DNA of 64,000 nt, taken from NCBI RefSeq assembly GCF_007565055.1, contig NC_044567.1, positions 48,694,260 to 48,758,259 on the forward strand. Direction: 5' to 3'. Source of the stretch: Rhinopithecus roxellana (lineage: Eukaryota > Chordata > Mammalia > Primates > Cercopithecidae). A program made the translations under genes and the position numbers. Of the stretch, positions 1 through 10,904 are shown piece by piece (the first letter of the stretch is position 1; every line of letters begins with the position of its first letter). The notes below the pieces were generated by a model. That model had not been told where the DNA came from. It made no database searches and worked only from the letters and a program-made list of their open reading frames with translations.

Positions 1-45
1 CTCTCAAAGCATTGAGATTACAGGTGTGAACCACTACAGCCAGCC
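1..45 (-). mobile_element. Alu 5' end (cut by window edge)
   Basis: cattgagattacaggtgtgaacc...cagcc, the minus-sense Alu head. Confidence 0.85.
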
Positions 46-75
46 TTTTGTTTTTAAAATTATATATTATTATTA

Positions 76-382
76 TTTTTTTTTTTTTTTAATTTTTTTT
101 GAGACGAGTCTCACTCTGTCGCCCAGGCTGGAGTGCAGTGGCACGATCTCGGCCCACTGCAAGCTCTGCCTTCCCGGGTTCACACCATTCTCCTACCGCA
201 GCCTCCTGAGTAGCTGGGACTACAGGTGCCCACCACCATGCCTGGCTAATTTTTTGTGTTTTTTAGTAGAGATGGGGTTTCACCGTGTTAGCCAGGATGG
301 TCTCAATCTCCTGACCTTGTGATCTGCCCGCCTCGGCCTCCCAGAATGCTGGGATTACAGGCGTGAGCCACTGCACCCGGCC
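76..382 (-). mobile_element. AluY-like, full length
   Basis: T-tail, gagacgagtctcactctg to gcacccggcc. Confidence 0.95.
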
Positions 383-655
383 ATTATTATTTTTTTGAGA
401 GGGAGTCTCATTCTGTCACCAGCAGTCTGGACGCACTGCAACCTCCGCCTCCCGGGTTCAAGCGATTCCCCTGCCTCAGCCTCAGAGTAGCTGGGACTAC
501 AGGCATACGCCACCATGCCTGGCTAATGTTTTGTATTTTAGTAGAGATGGAGTTTCACCATGTTGGCTAGGATGGTCTCAGTCTGACCTCATGATTCCCC
601 TGCCTCGGCCTTCCAAACTGCTGGAATTACAGGCATGAACCACCGCACCCAGTCC
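383..655 (-). mobile_element. Alu, nearly full, small deletions
   Basis: Abuts the previous Alu. gagagggagtctcattctg to caccgcacccagtcc. Confidence 0.93.
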
Positions 656-895
656 ATTTTTAAATATATATATAGTTACTGTTTTTGCATTCTTCTGTTT
701 CTTCCAACATCAGATCAGTGCATATGATGGTTAGGATTATAATCTGAGTTCCAGGAGCAGGATGCTGCTCTTTAGTCACTTCGGAACCTCAAGATATCAC
801 AGAAAACCCTCCCCACCCACCTCAGCTATTATTACACTTCTCACCTAGTATTGTGGTGTGTAAAAAAGTTATTATTTATTTTATTCTGTCTCTCT

Positions 896-1092
896 CTATA
901 TATACACACATATATATAGAGTATATATTTTCTCTCTATATACATATATTCTATATACTATATTCTAAATATTCTAAATACTATATACTATATTCTAAAT
1001 ATTCTAAATATATAGAATATAGTATATAGAATATATATACATATAGAGTATATACATGTGTATATGTGTGTGTGTGTGTATATATATATATT
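896..1092. repeat. Complex TA-rich repeat with tandem and inverted symmetry
   Basis: Contains two identical 30-bp units in tandem (951-980 and 981-1010), and an exact 24-bp inverted pair (944-967 with 1013-1036) whose arms extend imperfectly outward. It ends in a (TG)n(TA)n run into a minus Alu. Able to form a hairpin or cruciform. Confidence 0.9.
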
Positions 1093-1367
1093 TTTTTGAG
1101 ACAGTCTCAGTCTATGGCCCAGCAATGTCGCCATCTCAGATCACTGCAACCTCTGCCTCCCACGTTCAAGGGATTCTCATGCCTCAGCCTCCCAGGTAGC
1201 TGGGATTATAGATGGTGCCACCACGCCCAGCTAATGTTTGTATTTTTAGTAGAGACTGGGTTTTACTATGTTAGCCAGTCTGGTCTTGAATTCCTGACCT
1301 CAAGTGATCGAGCCACCTCAGCCTCCCAAAGTTCTGGGATTACAGACCTGTGCCAGTGTGCCTGGCC
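1091..1367 (-). mobile_element. Alu (older, S/J type)
   Basis: Begins straight from the TA repeat, whose T/A tail it probably seeded; ends gtgcctggcc. Confidence 0.92.
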
Positions 1368-1397
1368 TTATTTTTATTACTATCATTATTATTATTA

Positions 1398-1541
1398 TTT
1401 TTGAGATAGAGTCTTGCTCTATTGCCCAGGCTGGAGTGCAGTGGCACGATTATGGCTCACTGCAGTGTCAACATGCTGGGATGAAGAGATCCTCTCGCTT
1501 CAGCCTCTTGATTAGCTGGGACTACCTGGCTATGGCTACGT
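1398..1541 (-). mobile_element. Alu right-arm fragment
   Basis: gagatagagtcttgctc to gctgggactacctggctatg, then a new poly-T starts. Confidence 0.85.
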
Positions 1542-1716
1542 TGTTTTTTTTTTTTTTTTTTTTTCTTCGAGATGGAGCCTTGCTTTGTTGCCCAGGCTGG
1601 AGTGCAGTGGTGTAATCTCTGCTCACTGCAATCTCCACCTCCTGAATTCATGTAATTCTCCTGCTTCAGCCTCCTGAGTAGCTGGGATTACAGGCATGTG
1701 CCCCTATACCTGCATA
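1542..1716 (-). mobile_element. Alu right-arm fragment
   Basis: T18 tail, gagatggagccttgc to acctgcataattt; its left arm is missing after the AluYR insertion. Confidence 0.88.
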
Positions 1717-1718
1717 AT

Positions 1719-2224
1719 TTTTTTTTTTCCCCCTGAGACGGAGTCACGCTCTGTCTCCCGGGCTGGAGTGCAGTGGCCGGATCTCAGCTCACTGCAAGCT
1801 CCGCCTCCCGGGTTTACGCCATTCTCCTGCCTCAGCCTCCCGAGTAGCTGGGACTACAGGCGCCCGCCACCTCTCCCGGCTAGCTTTTTGTATTTTTTCT
1901 TTTTCTTTTTCTTTTTTTTTTTTTTTTTTTGAGACGGAGTCTCGCTGTGTCGCCCAGGCTGGAGTGCATTGGCGCGATCTCGGCTCACTGCAAGCTCCGC
2001 CTCCCGGGTTCCCGCCATTCTCCCGTCTCAGCCTCCGAGTAGCTGGGACTACAGGCGCCCGCCACCGCGCCCGGCTAGTTTTGTGTGTGTGTGTGTGTGT
2101 GTTTTTAGTAGAGAGGGGGTTTCACCGTGTTAGCCAGGAGGGTCTCGATCTCCTGACCTCGTGATCCACCTGCCTCGGCCTCCCAAAGTGCTGGGATTAC
2201 AGGCTTGAGCCACCGCGCCCGGCC
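1719..2224 (-). mobile_element. AluYR one-and-a-half unit (right arm plus full copy)
   Basis: A right arm (1719-1889) breaks off at gtattttttcttttt and runs into a full copy (about 1900-2224). The left arm of the first copy never resumes. cataattttt occurs on both sides (1713 and 2230), so this may have inserted as a dimer. Confidence 0.85.
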
Positions 2225-2263
2225 CCCCACATAATTTTTATTTTTATTTTTATTTTTAATTTT

Positions 2264-2281
2264 ATTTTTTTTGATACAGAG

Positions 2282-2315
<34 letters not shown>

Positions 2316-2883
2316 GGAGACGGAGTCTGGCTCTGTCGCCAGGGCTGGAGTGCAGTGGCCGGATCTCAGCTCACTGCAAGCTCCGCCTCCCGGGTTCCCG
2401 CCATTCTCCTGCCTCAGCCTCCCGAGTAGCTGGGACTACAGGCGCCCGCCACTGCGCCCGGCTAGATTTTTTTGTATTTTTTTTGGTAGAGACGGGGTTT
2501 CACCGTGTTAGCCAGGATGGTCTCGATCTCCTGACCTCATGATCCGCCCGTCTCGGCCTCCCAAAGTGCTGGGATTACAGGCTTGAGCCACCGCGCCCGG
2601 CCCAGAGTTTCTCTCTTCTTGCCCAGGCTGGAGTACAGTGGCATGATCTTGGCTCCCTACAACTTCCGCCTCCCAGGTTCAAGCGATTCTCCTGCCTCAG
2701 CCTCCCGAGTAGCCAGGATTACAGGCGCCTGCCACCACGCCCACCTAACTTTTTTGCATTTTTAGTAGAGAGGGGGTTTCGCCTGGTAGGGCAGGCTGGT
2801 CTCGAACTCCTGACCTCAGGTGATCTGCTTGCCTCTGCCTCCCAAAATGCTGGGATTACAGCCATGAGCCACTGCCCCCAGCC
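2264..2883 (-). mobile_element. Older Alu interrupted by the AluYR at 2289
   Basis: Tail and first bases at 2264-2288, body 2603-2883 ending actgcccccagcc. Confidence 0.9.
2289..2602 (-). mobile_element. AluYR, full length, nested
   Basis: 12-bp TSD cagagtttctct at 2277-2288 and 2603-2614, inside an older minus Alu. Confidence 0.95.
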
Positions 2884-3018
2884 AGTTTTTGTATTTTTGG
2901 TGGAGATGGCATTTCACCGTGTTGGCCAGGCTGGTCTCGAACTCTTGACCTCAAGTTATTCACTGGCCTCAGCCTCCCAAAGTGCTGGGATTACAGGTGT
3001 GAGCCACTGCGCCTGGCC
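2884..3018 (-). mobile_element. Alu left-arm fragment
   Basis: agtttttgtatttttggtggag to gcgcctggcc only. Confidence 0.9.
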
Positions 3019-3042
3019 CTGGCTCACCTTATGTGTACTCAC

Positions 3043-3170
3043 AGTACTTTTGTAGAGATGAGGTTTCACCATATGGCCCAGCGTGACCTCGAACTACTGA
3101 GTTCAAGTGATCTGCCCACTTTGTCCTCTTAAAGTGTTGAGATTACAGGCGTGAGCCACTGCATCGGACC
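3043..3170 (-). mobile_element. Alu left-arm fragment, diverged
   Basis: Starts at the mid-element gtagagatgaggtttcacc; ends gcatcggacc. Confidence 0.85.
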
Positions 3171-3398
3171 TATTAAATTATTTTAAAGAGAACTATTGTA
3201 TTAATGATTTTTTCCTACCCTTCTATTTTGTACATTTAGCCGCATTTTAAAATCTTTAGGTTGGCCAGGCGTGGTGACTCACGCCTATATCCCAGCACTT
3301 TGGGAAGTCGAGGCAGGCGGTTCACTTGAGGTCAGGAGTTCGAGACCAACTTGACCAATGTGGCGAAACCCCATCGCTACTAAAAATACAAAAAATTA

Positions 3399-3683
3399 GG
3401 CCGGGCGCGGTGGCTCAACGCCTGTAATCCCAGCATTTTGGGAGGTCGCGGTGGGCAGATCATGAGGTCAAGAGTTTGAGACTATCCTGGCCAACATGGT
3501 GAAACCCCGTCTCTACTAAAAATACAAAAATTAGCTGGGCGTGGTGGCTTGTGCCTGTATTCCTAGCTACTTGGGAGGCTGAGGCAGGAGAATTGCTTGA
3601 ACCTGGGAGGCAGAGGTTGCAGTGAGCAGAGATTACACTACTACACTCCAGCCTGGCTACAGAGTGAAACTCTGTCTCAAAAA

Positions 3684-3714
<31 letters not shown>

Positions 3715-3716
3715 AT
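3399..3716 (+). mobile_element. Alu nested in the 3263 copy
   Basis: ggccgggcgcggtggctcaacgcc to an (AAAT)n tail; same orientation as its host. Confidence 0.94.
3681..3716 (+). repeat. (AAAT)n at an Alu 3' tail
   Basis: About nine AAAT units grown from the A-tail of the plus Alu at 3399. Confidence 0.9.
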
Positions 3717-3884
3717 AGCCGGACATGGCGGTGCGCACCTGTAATTTCGTCTACTTGGGAGGCTGATGCAGGAGAATTGCTTGAACTCAGCAGGCGGAGG
3801 TTGCAGTGAGCAGATATAGCTCCACTGCACTCCAGCCTGGGCTACAAAGTGAGACTCCATCTCAAAATAAATAAATAAATAAAA

Positions 3885-5053
3885 TCTGTAGACTACCTCT
3901 TAGGTTGGTTGTGTGTCTCTCCCACAATTAATAAGATCTGATGTTTTCCCTTTCTTTTTTTTTATACACTTTGCCTTGATTGTAAGCTTTGAAGTTGTTT
4001 TGAAATTGTCGTCTTTTCAGTCTTGAGTTTTTGTTCTTTTTTCAGAACCTGGGCTATACACATTTCTTTTTGCATACTTACTCTTAAAGGTGCCTCGTCA
4101 GTTGCCACTTGAGCATATCTGATTCTTAAAAATTTGAATATTCAAGAACAAATTTTAAAAATATTCCTTGTATAACTTTTGTTTTTGTAGTAATTCCTTT
4201 GTTTTCTTCACAGTACTTCTGCAGAGTGATCCATTTATGATTCATAGATACACATCATCCACCATTCACCTTTATCTTCCCATTACAAAGTGCTTCTAAC
4301 CCCTATATTTTGAGATCCTGGGTTTCAGAATATTAGACTTGATGTAGACATGAGTTTCTCAGCTTTACGTATCATAGGATAAAATGTATATAACAAAAGT
4401 TGAATAGCTAACATCTAGCTATAGAAACCAAGTTGATTATCAGACTTGTCCTGTTTTGAGGTAATACTGCCCTTAAAATGAAGCCTTATACCTGCTGCTA
4501 GCAGATTCACATATATAAATTAGAGGCACTAATCTTGATCTCTTGTTATAAAAACTAGTTCCTCTGTGGGATCTGGCTGTTCTTAAAATGGGAGACTCTT
4601 CCTTGAATTAGATTTCAAAGTGTCAGTCTCTTATGAATTAGCTTAGCATCATTTTCTGTAGACTGTATCAGGACTGTAGATGTTTGTGCTTGGAATGCTG
4701 AAATTCGCATCTCAAAATTTCAAATTCTCTACCTGATTTCTTGTTATCATGTGTCTTCCTGAGAAGATAGAGGGAACACATCACATGGATGAACTAAGTT
4801 TCTTAAATCTTATTCTGGTCATCTAAACTAGATTTTTTGTGGCCTAAAACCAAATAATCCTGACCAACCTTACATGTTTCTTTTCCTCCCATTCATCTGG
4901 TCCAGCCTAACCAAGTAAGATGTGGACAAAGTAGCCACAAGAGAGGGGAGAGGGAAGGGAGAGAGAAAACTTTGCCCTTTTCCTTGGAAGAAACCACCTA
5001 TGGAAAGAATCATTGGTACACTTTATTCTAGGTACATATCAGAGTGTTTACTT
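3885..5053. other. Repeat-poor intron 4 stretch
   Basis: Unique AT-rich sequence. No exon, ORF of note or recognisable repeat found. Confidence 0.7.
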
Positions 5054-5343
5054 ATTTATTTGAGACGGAGTCTCACTCTGTTGCCCAAGCTGGCGTGCAG
5101 TGACGCAGTCTCGGCTCACTGCAACCTCCGACTCCCGGGTTCAAGCGATTCTCCTGCTTCAACCTCCTGAGTAGCTGGGATTACAGGTGCCCGCCTCCAT
5201 GCCCGGCTAATTTTTGTGTTTTTAGTAGAGACAGGGTTTCACCATGTTGGTCAGATGGGTCTCAAACTCCTGACCTCGTGATCTGCCTGCCTCAGCCTCC
5301 CCAAAGTGCTGAGATTACAAGTGTGAGCCAGGGCGCCCAGCCC
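5054..5343 (-). mobile_element. Alu with 12-bp TSD
   Basis: TSD gagtgtttactt at 5042 and 5344; 4-base TTTA units in the tail. Confidence 0.95.
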
Positions 5344-5405
5344 GAGTGTTTACTTTTAGGTGGGGAAGGGGAAATCATGCATAGCAAGTCACATTCCCAA
5401 TGTTA

Positions 5406-5708
5406 CATTTATTTATTTATTTATTTATTTATGAGACTTGCTCTTGTCCCTCAGGCTAGAGTGCGGTGGTGTGATCTTGGCTCACTGCAACCTCCACCTC
5501 CCAGGTTCAAGCTATTCTCCTGCCTCAGCCTCCTGAGTAACTGGGATTACACACGGGTGTTACCAGGCCCGGATAATTTTTTGTATTTTTAGTGGAGACA
5601 AGGTTTCACCATGTTGGCCAGGCTGGTCTCCAACTCCTGACCTCAAGTGATCCCCCCACCTCCTTCCCAAAGTGCTGGGATTACAAGTGTGAGTCACTGT
5701 GCCCAGCC
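5406..5708 (-). mobile_element. Alu with (ATTT)n tail
   Basis: gagacttgctcttgtccctcagg to gtgcccagcc. Confidence 0.93.
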
Positions 5709-5761
5709 CCAAAGTTGCCTTTTAAAATTGGTTAATTGAAATTTAGAATTATTTCTCAAAG

Positions 5762-6063
5762 TCCGGGTGTGGTGGCTCACGCCTGTAATCCTGGTACATT
5801 GGGAAGCCAAGGCAGCCAGATTGCCGGAGCTCAGGAGGTTGAGACCAACCTGGGCAATACAACGAAACCTCTCCTCTAAAAAACACAAAAAATTAACTGG
5901 GCGTGGCAACGTGTGCCTGAATCCCAGCTATTCAGGAGGCTGAGACAGGAGAATGGCTTGAACCCCTGGAGGCAGAAGTTGCAGTAAGCCGAGATCACGC
6001 CATTGAACTCCAGCCTGGGTGAAGGAACAAGACTTTGTCTCAAAAAAAAAAAAAAAAAAAAAA
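5762..6063 (+). mobile_element. Alu, diverged
   Basis: ccgggtgtggtggctcacg to a 22-base A tail. Confidence 0.93.
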
Positions 6064-6357
6064 GGCCGGGTGCGGTGGCTCAAGCCTGTAATCCCAGCAC
6101 TTTGGGAGGCCGAGATAAGCGGATCACGAGGTCAGGAGATCAAGACCATCCTGGCGAACACGGTGAAACCCCGTCTTTACTAAAAAAATACAAAAAACTA
6201 GCCGGGCGAGGTGGCGGGCGCCTGTAGTCCCAGCTACTCGGGAGGCTGAGGCAGGAGAATGGCGTAAACCCGGGAGGCGGAGCTTGCAGTAAGCTGAGAT
6301 CGCGCCACTGCACTCCAGCCTGGGTGACAGAGCGAGACTCCGTCTCAAAAAAAAAAA
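6064..6357 (+). mobile_element. AluYR, inserted in the A-tail of its neighbour
   Basis: ggctcaagcctg and actagccgggcgaggtgg are present; head-to-tail with the 5762 copy. Confidence 0.95.
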
Positions 6358-6390
6358 TTCTTTCTCACAAAGAAATACTAGTATAATAAT

Positions 6391-6990
6391 GGCTGGTTGG
6401 CTGGGCACAGTACTAATACCTGTAATCCTAGCACTGGGACGCCGAGGCGGGTCAGTAGTTCCAGACCAGCCTGGCTGACATGGTGAAACCTCATCTCTAC
6501 TAAAAATAGGAAAATTAACCCAGCATGGTGGCCGGCACCTGTAATCCCAGCTACTCAGAAACTGAGGCAGGGCCGGGCGCGGTGGCTCAAGCCTGTAATC
6601 CCAGCACTTTGGGAGGCCGAGACAGGCGGATCACGAGGTCAGGAGATCGAGAACATCTTGGCTAACACGGTGAAACCCCGTCTCTACTAAAAATACAAAA
6701 ACTAGCCGGGCGAGGTGGCGGGCGCCTGTAGTCCCAGCTACTTGGGAGGCTGAGGCAGGAGAATGGCGTAAACCCGGGAGGCGGAGCTTGCAGTGAGCTG
6801 AGATCCGGCCACTGCACTCCAGCCTGGGCGACAGAGCGAGACTCCGCCTCAAAAAAAAAAAAAAAAGAAACTGAGGCAGGAGAGTTGCTTGAACCCAGGT
6901 GGTGGAGGTTGCGGTGAACTGAGATCGCACCATTGCACTCCAGTCTGTGACAGTGAGACTCCGTCTCAAACGAAAAACAAAACAAAAAAA
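6391..6990 (+). mobile_element. Older Alu split by an AluYR
   Basis: Parts 6391-6570 and 6866-6990; internal small deletion near 6440. Confidence 0.92.
6571..6865 (+). mobile_element. AluYR with perfect 14-bp TSD, nested
   Basis: agaaactgaggcag at 6557-6570 and 6866-6879. Confidence 0.96.
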
Positions 6991-7582
6991 GCTGGTTATA
7001 CATGCAATCCTATGTAAGGTATAATGTACCATTTAAAACTGTCTCAAATCATCTGTGGTGAAAAATCATTTTGTTTATTTGTTTTTAATTTTCAGTGTGC
7101 TTTTAGTAGTAGTCTCAATTTCTTGAGTTGTTGTAGAATGGTAACATTTTTCCTAGTGACCTCAGTTTGTAGACCACGTTTTGAGTAACACTGATTTAAA
7201 ATATACTCTGGGGTAAATAAATAAGATCTTTCTGGTATTTCATAGTTGAAGCTTACCCTCACACTTCTCAGAAAAATAATGTAAATAATACTAATAGTAC
7301 TGCAATGTAATGGGCCTTGATTCCAGACCTTTTAATTTGTATTACTCTAGGACATTATCTTATGAAAAAAAATTTGTTGGGTGACTTTCTGTAAGACACT
7401 GCTAGATGCTAGGGACAGTAATAAAAAGATGTGTATGGAAAAATAGTGACTAAAAGGTGGTAAATAGGAGTGCTTGTAAAGGGATAAAGTGGTCATTTAG
7501 CTCTTGATTGGTTGGGTTTAGGGTCTTTGTAGAAGAGGGAGAGAGTATTTTGCTGGTTACTTTATTACTTTCTGCAAGCCTG
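6991..7582. other. Intron 4 unique sequence
   Basis: AT-rich; one possible L2 piece, otherwise nothing recognised. Confidence 0.6.
7375..7530. mobile_element. Possible L2 fragment
   Basis: Only acactgctagatgctagggacagtaataaaaag is suggestive. Confidence 0.3.
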
Positions 7583-7713
7583 ACTGGGCGGCACAGTGGC
7601 TCATGCCTATAATCGCGGCACTTTGGGAGGCTGAGGTGGGATGATCACTTGTGCCCAGGAGTTCATTACCAGCCTGGGCAACATAGTGAGACCCTGTCTC
7701 TAAAAGAAAAAAA
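7583..7713 (+). mobile_element. Free left Alu monomer (FLAM-like) or truncated Alu
   Basis: ctgggcggcacagtggctcatg to ccctgtctctaaaag-A run, one arm only. Confidence 0.85.
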
Positions 7714-7759
7714 AATTAATTGAATTAAAACCTAAACAAAACAAAACAAAACCTAAACA

Positions 7760-8056
7760 GGCCAGGCGCACAGTGACTCACACCTGTAATCTCAGCACTT
7801 TGGGAGGCTGAGGCAGGTGGATCTCTTGATCTCAGGAGTTTGAGACCAGCCTGGGCAATATGCATAACCCGAACTCCACAAACATGCAAAAATTAGCCAG
7901 GCGTGATGGTGCATGCCTGTAGTCCCAGCTACTCTTGGAGACTGAGGTGGGAGGGTTGTTTGAGCCTGCAAGTTGGAGGTTGCAGTGAGCCTAGATTGTG
8001 CCACTGCACACCAATCTGGGTGACACAGTGAAACCCTGTCTGAAAGCAAAAAACAA
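7760..8056 (+). mobile_element. Alu, old (J/S type)
   Basis: ggccaggcgcacagtgactcac to aaccctgtctgaaagc. Confidence 0.93.
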
Positions 8057-8084
8057 AGTCTGAAGCCTCACACTCTTTGTGAGA

Positions 8085-8170
8085 CAAAATATCCTCATTT
8101 TATAGATAACAGACCACAGCGAATGAGTGGCACCAGAATTCAAACTTGGATTTTCTGACTCTTATAAATT
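8085..8170 (-). mobile_element. MIR fragment
   Basis: Minus-sense core: cctcattttatagataacaga, gagtggcaccagaattcaaa, ttttctgactct. Confidence 0.65.
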
Positions 8171-8599
8171 CTATTCTATCTTTATATGTAAGGCTTTCAT
8201 AGAACAAGAAATGGGAACCATTTCAGCAGTTAGACCAAAGATTTGGTATTTGGGGTCTCAGTAGATGTGCAGAAAGAAATAATAGATTAAAAAAAAAAAT
8301 GATAGATTCTTAAGAAAGTTAATCTGGTCTTAGTATGTAGGTTTAATTGACGCAATGAAGAGTAGGATAGATTTGTTGTGACTAATGGATTATCTTCTAA
8401 TGTGAGAATTGTAGTTCCTTTTTCACTTATGTTTTGGATTTTAGCTAATTCTGCTGTGTAAGGTGGTATTTATGGAACTTTTTCTAGGATAATGCTTTTT
8501 AGTAAAATGGCATGTAGAAATTACGTGATTCATGTAAAAATGTTTATAATATATGAATTGTTTATACAGAATAGGTTTTTAAGACTCCCATTGTATACA
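8171..8599. other. Intron 4 unique sequence
   Basis: Nothing recognised. Confidence 0.6.
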
Positions 8600-8872
8600 T
8601 TTTTTTTTTTTTTTTGAGACAGAGTCTCGCTCTGTTGCCCAGGCTGGAGTGCAGTGGTGCAGTGTCGGCTCACTGCAACCCTCACCTCCTGGGTTCAAAC
8701 GATTCTCCTGCCTCAGCCTCCCAAGTACCTGGGACTATGCTAATTTTGTATTTTTAGTACAAGCAGGGTTTCACCGTGTTAGCCAGTATGGTCTTGGTCT
8801 CCTGACCTCGTGATCCACCCGCCTCATCTCCCAAAGTACTAGGATTACAGGCATGAATCACCATGCCTGGCT
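8600..8872 (-). mobile_element. Alu with central deletion
   Basis: About 25 bases lost around gggactatgctaattttg. Confidence 0.93.
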
Positions 8873-8899
8873 GATACTTAAGTTGTGGTGGTGGTTCTT

Positions 8900-8904
<5 letters not shown>

Positions 8905-8934
<30 letters not shown>

Positions 8935-9214
8935 TGAGACGGTGTCTCACTCTGTCGCCCAGGCTGGAGTGCAGTGGCGCGATCTGGGCTCACTGCTACC
9001 TCCGCCCTCTTGAGTTCAGGCGATTCTCCTGCCTCAGCCTCCCGAGTAGCTGGGATTACAGGCTCCTGCCACTGCGCCCGCCTAATTTTTTTTTGTATTT
9101 TTAGTAGAGTTTCACCATCTTGGCCAAGCTGGTCTTGAACTCCTGATCTCATGATCCACCCGCCTTGGCCTCCCAAAGTGCTAGGATTATAGGCGTGAGT
9201 CACCGCGCCCGGCC
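8905..9214 (-). mobile_element. Alu, full length
   Basis: (GTTTT)n tail; ends gcgcccggcc. Imperfect TSD gttcttagttt / gttctcagttt. Lies beside the 5S pseudogene. Confidence 0.94.
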
Positions 9215-9245
9215 GTTCTCAGTTTTTAATTTCATATTTTTGCTT

Positions 9246-9325
9246 TCTCCCATCCAAGTACCAGCCAGGCCCAACCCTGCTTAGCTTCCGAGATTCAGCA
9301 CGTTCAGGGTGGTATGGCCATAGGC
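9246..9325 (-). pseudogene. 5S rRNA pseudogene fragment
   Basis: Read on the minus strand it begins gcctatggccataccaccct and continues through ctcggaagctaagcagg and ggtacttggatgggaga, i.e. roughly bases 1-90 of 5S rRNA. About 10 bases are missing after the gaacgtg segment, the 3' quarter is absent and several bases are substituted, so it cannot encode a working 5S RNA. It lies in intron 4, 31 bases after a minus Alu. It is probably a retrocopy of a Pol III transcript. Confidence 0.9.
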
Positions 9326-9411
9326 GCCAGCCCTGTGTTTTCTAACTCTGCTTGGACTCTTATAGTTCTACTCTTCCATAATAATTTTGTCCTCTACTGA
9401 TAGCATACTTT

Positions 9412-9734
9412 TTCTTGTTTGTTTGTTTGTGTTTTTTGTTTTTGGGTTTATTTTGAGATGGAGTCTTGCTCTGTTGCCCAGGCTGGAGTGCAGTGATGCA
9501 GTCTTGGCTCACTGCAACCTCTGCCTCCTGAACTCAAGTGATTCTCCTGCCTCAGCCTCCCGAGTAGCTGGGATTACGGGTACATGCCACCATGCCTGCT
9601 AATATTTGTATTTTTAGTAGAGATTGGGTTTCACCGTGTTAGCCAGGATGGTCTTGATCTTCTGACCTCGTGATCCTCCTGCCTTGGCCTCCCAAAATGC
9701 TGGGATTACAATTGTGAGCCACTGCACCCGGTCC
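9412..9734 (-). mobile_element. Alu with TSD agcatacttt
   Basis: TSD at 9402 and 9737; ends gcacccggtcc. Confidence 0.95.
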
Positions 9735-9800
9735 CCAGCATACTTTCTGTACTACTGTTCTAGAAATGCCCTTTAAAACCCCAACTCTGTAGAGTTTTTT

Positions 9801-10100
9801 TTTTTTTTTTTTTTTTTTTTGAGACAGAGTCTCGCTCTGTCGCCCGGGCTGGAGTGCAGTGGCCGGATCTCAGCTCACTGCAAGCTCCGCCTCCCAGGTT
9901 CACGCCATTCTCCTGCCTCAGCCTCCCGAGTAGCTGGGACTACAGGCGCCCACCACCTCGCCTGGCTAGTTTTTTGTATTTTTTCGTAGAGACGGGGTTT
10001 CACCGTGTTAGCCAGAATGGTCTCGATCTCCTGACCTCGTGATCCGCCCGTCTCGACCTCCCAAAGTGCTGGGATTACAGGCTTGAGCCACCGCGCCAGG
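9801..10100 (-). mobile_element. AluYR with 14-bp TSD
   Basis: ctgtagagtttttt at 9787 and 10101; gtggccggatctcagc present. Confidence 0.95.
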
Positions 10101-10114
10101 CTGTAGAGTTTTTT

Positions 10115-10415
10115 TGTTTGTTTTGTTTTGTTTTTGAGACGGAGTCTCCCCCTGTCGCCCAAGCTGGAGTGCAATGGCGCAGTCTCGGCTCACTGTAATC
10201 TCTGCCTCCCAGGTTCAAGCGATTCTCCTGCCTCAGCCTCCCGAGTAGTTGAGACTACAGCCACGTGCCACCACGCCCAGCTAATTTTTTGTATTTTTAG
10301 TAGAGACGGGATTTCACCATACTGGCCAGGCTGGCCTTGAACTCCTGAGCTGGTAATCTCCTGCCTCAGCCTCCCAGAGTGCCGGGATTACAGACGTGAG
10401 CCACTGTGCCCAGCC
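10115..10415 (-). mobile_element. Alu
   Basis: (GTTTT)n tail, body to gtgcccagcc; adjoins the 9801 AluYR. Confidence 0.94.
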
Positions 10416-10541
10416 CACCCTGTAGTTTTTTTAGCAGACCGTTTCATGGCCTATTTCACTAAGTAGATGGAGATAGCCCCCATCTTCCATGGAAATGTCT
10501 TACTTGCCTCTTATTTCTCTATCTTAGAAAAAGAGGAGTCC

Positions 10542-10701
10542 AGCCGGGCTCAGTAGCTCACGCCTGTAATCCCAGCTACTTGGGAGGCTGAGGCAGGAGA
10601 ATCACTTGAACTCGGGAGGCGGAGGTTGCAGTGAGCTGAGATTGCGCCATTGCACTCCAACCTGAGCGAGAAGAGGGAAACTTCATCTCAAAAAAAAGAA
10701 A
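10542..10701 (+). mobile_element. Alu with arm-to-arm deletion, about 160 bp
   Basis: The head gccgggctcagtagctcacg jumps at cctgtaatcccagc to the right arm, which both arms share. Imperfect TSD agaggagtcc / agagaagtcc, so the element is complete at both ends. Confidence 0.88.
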
Positions 10702-10852
10702 GAGAAGTCCTGGTCAAATTTACAAGGCTAACCTCTTCATAATATGTCCTTATTTCCAGTCATTACTTGCTCCTTAGTACTCTCTTGCCACAGTGTCTTT
10801 CTGTAACTGTTCCCATGTGATTACAAAAATGCCTAGATTGTCACCATCATTT

Positions 10853-10856
10853 AAAA

Positions 10857-10902
<46 letters not shown>
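10853..10902. repeat. A13 then (AT)19 microsatellite
   Basis: A short A run followed by 38 bases of perfect alternating A/T (10865-10902). Not in an Alu; intron 4. Confidence 0.95.

Positions 10903-10904
<2 letters not shown>

Larger units (their letters stand above)
3263..3884 (+). mobile_element. Alu interrupted by another plus Alu
   Basis: ggccaggcgtggtgactca to aaaaaattag (3398), resumes tagccggacatggcgg at 3717, ends in (AAAT)n. Confidence 0.93.

Noticed and set aside
9246..9325. A functional 5S rRNA gene
   Set aside because: Internal deletion and missing 3' part, so it cannot fold as 5S.
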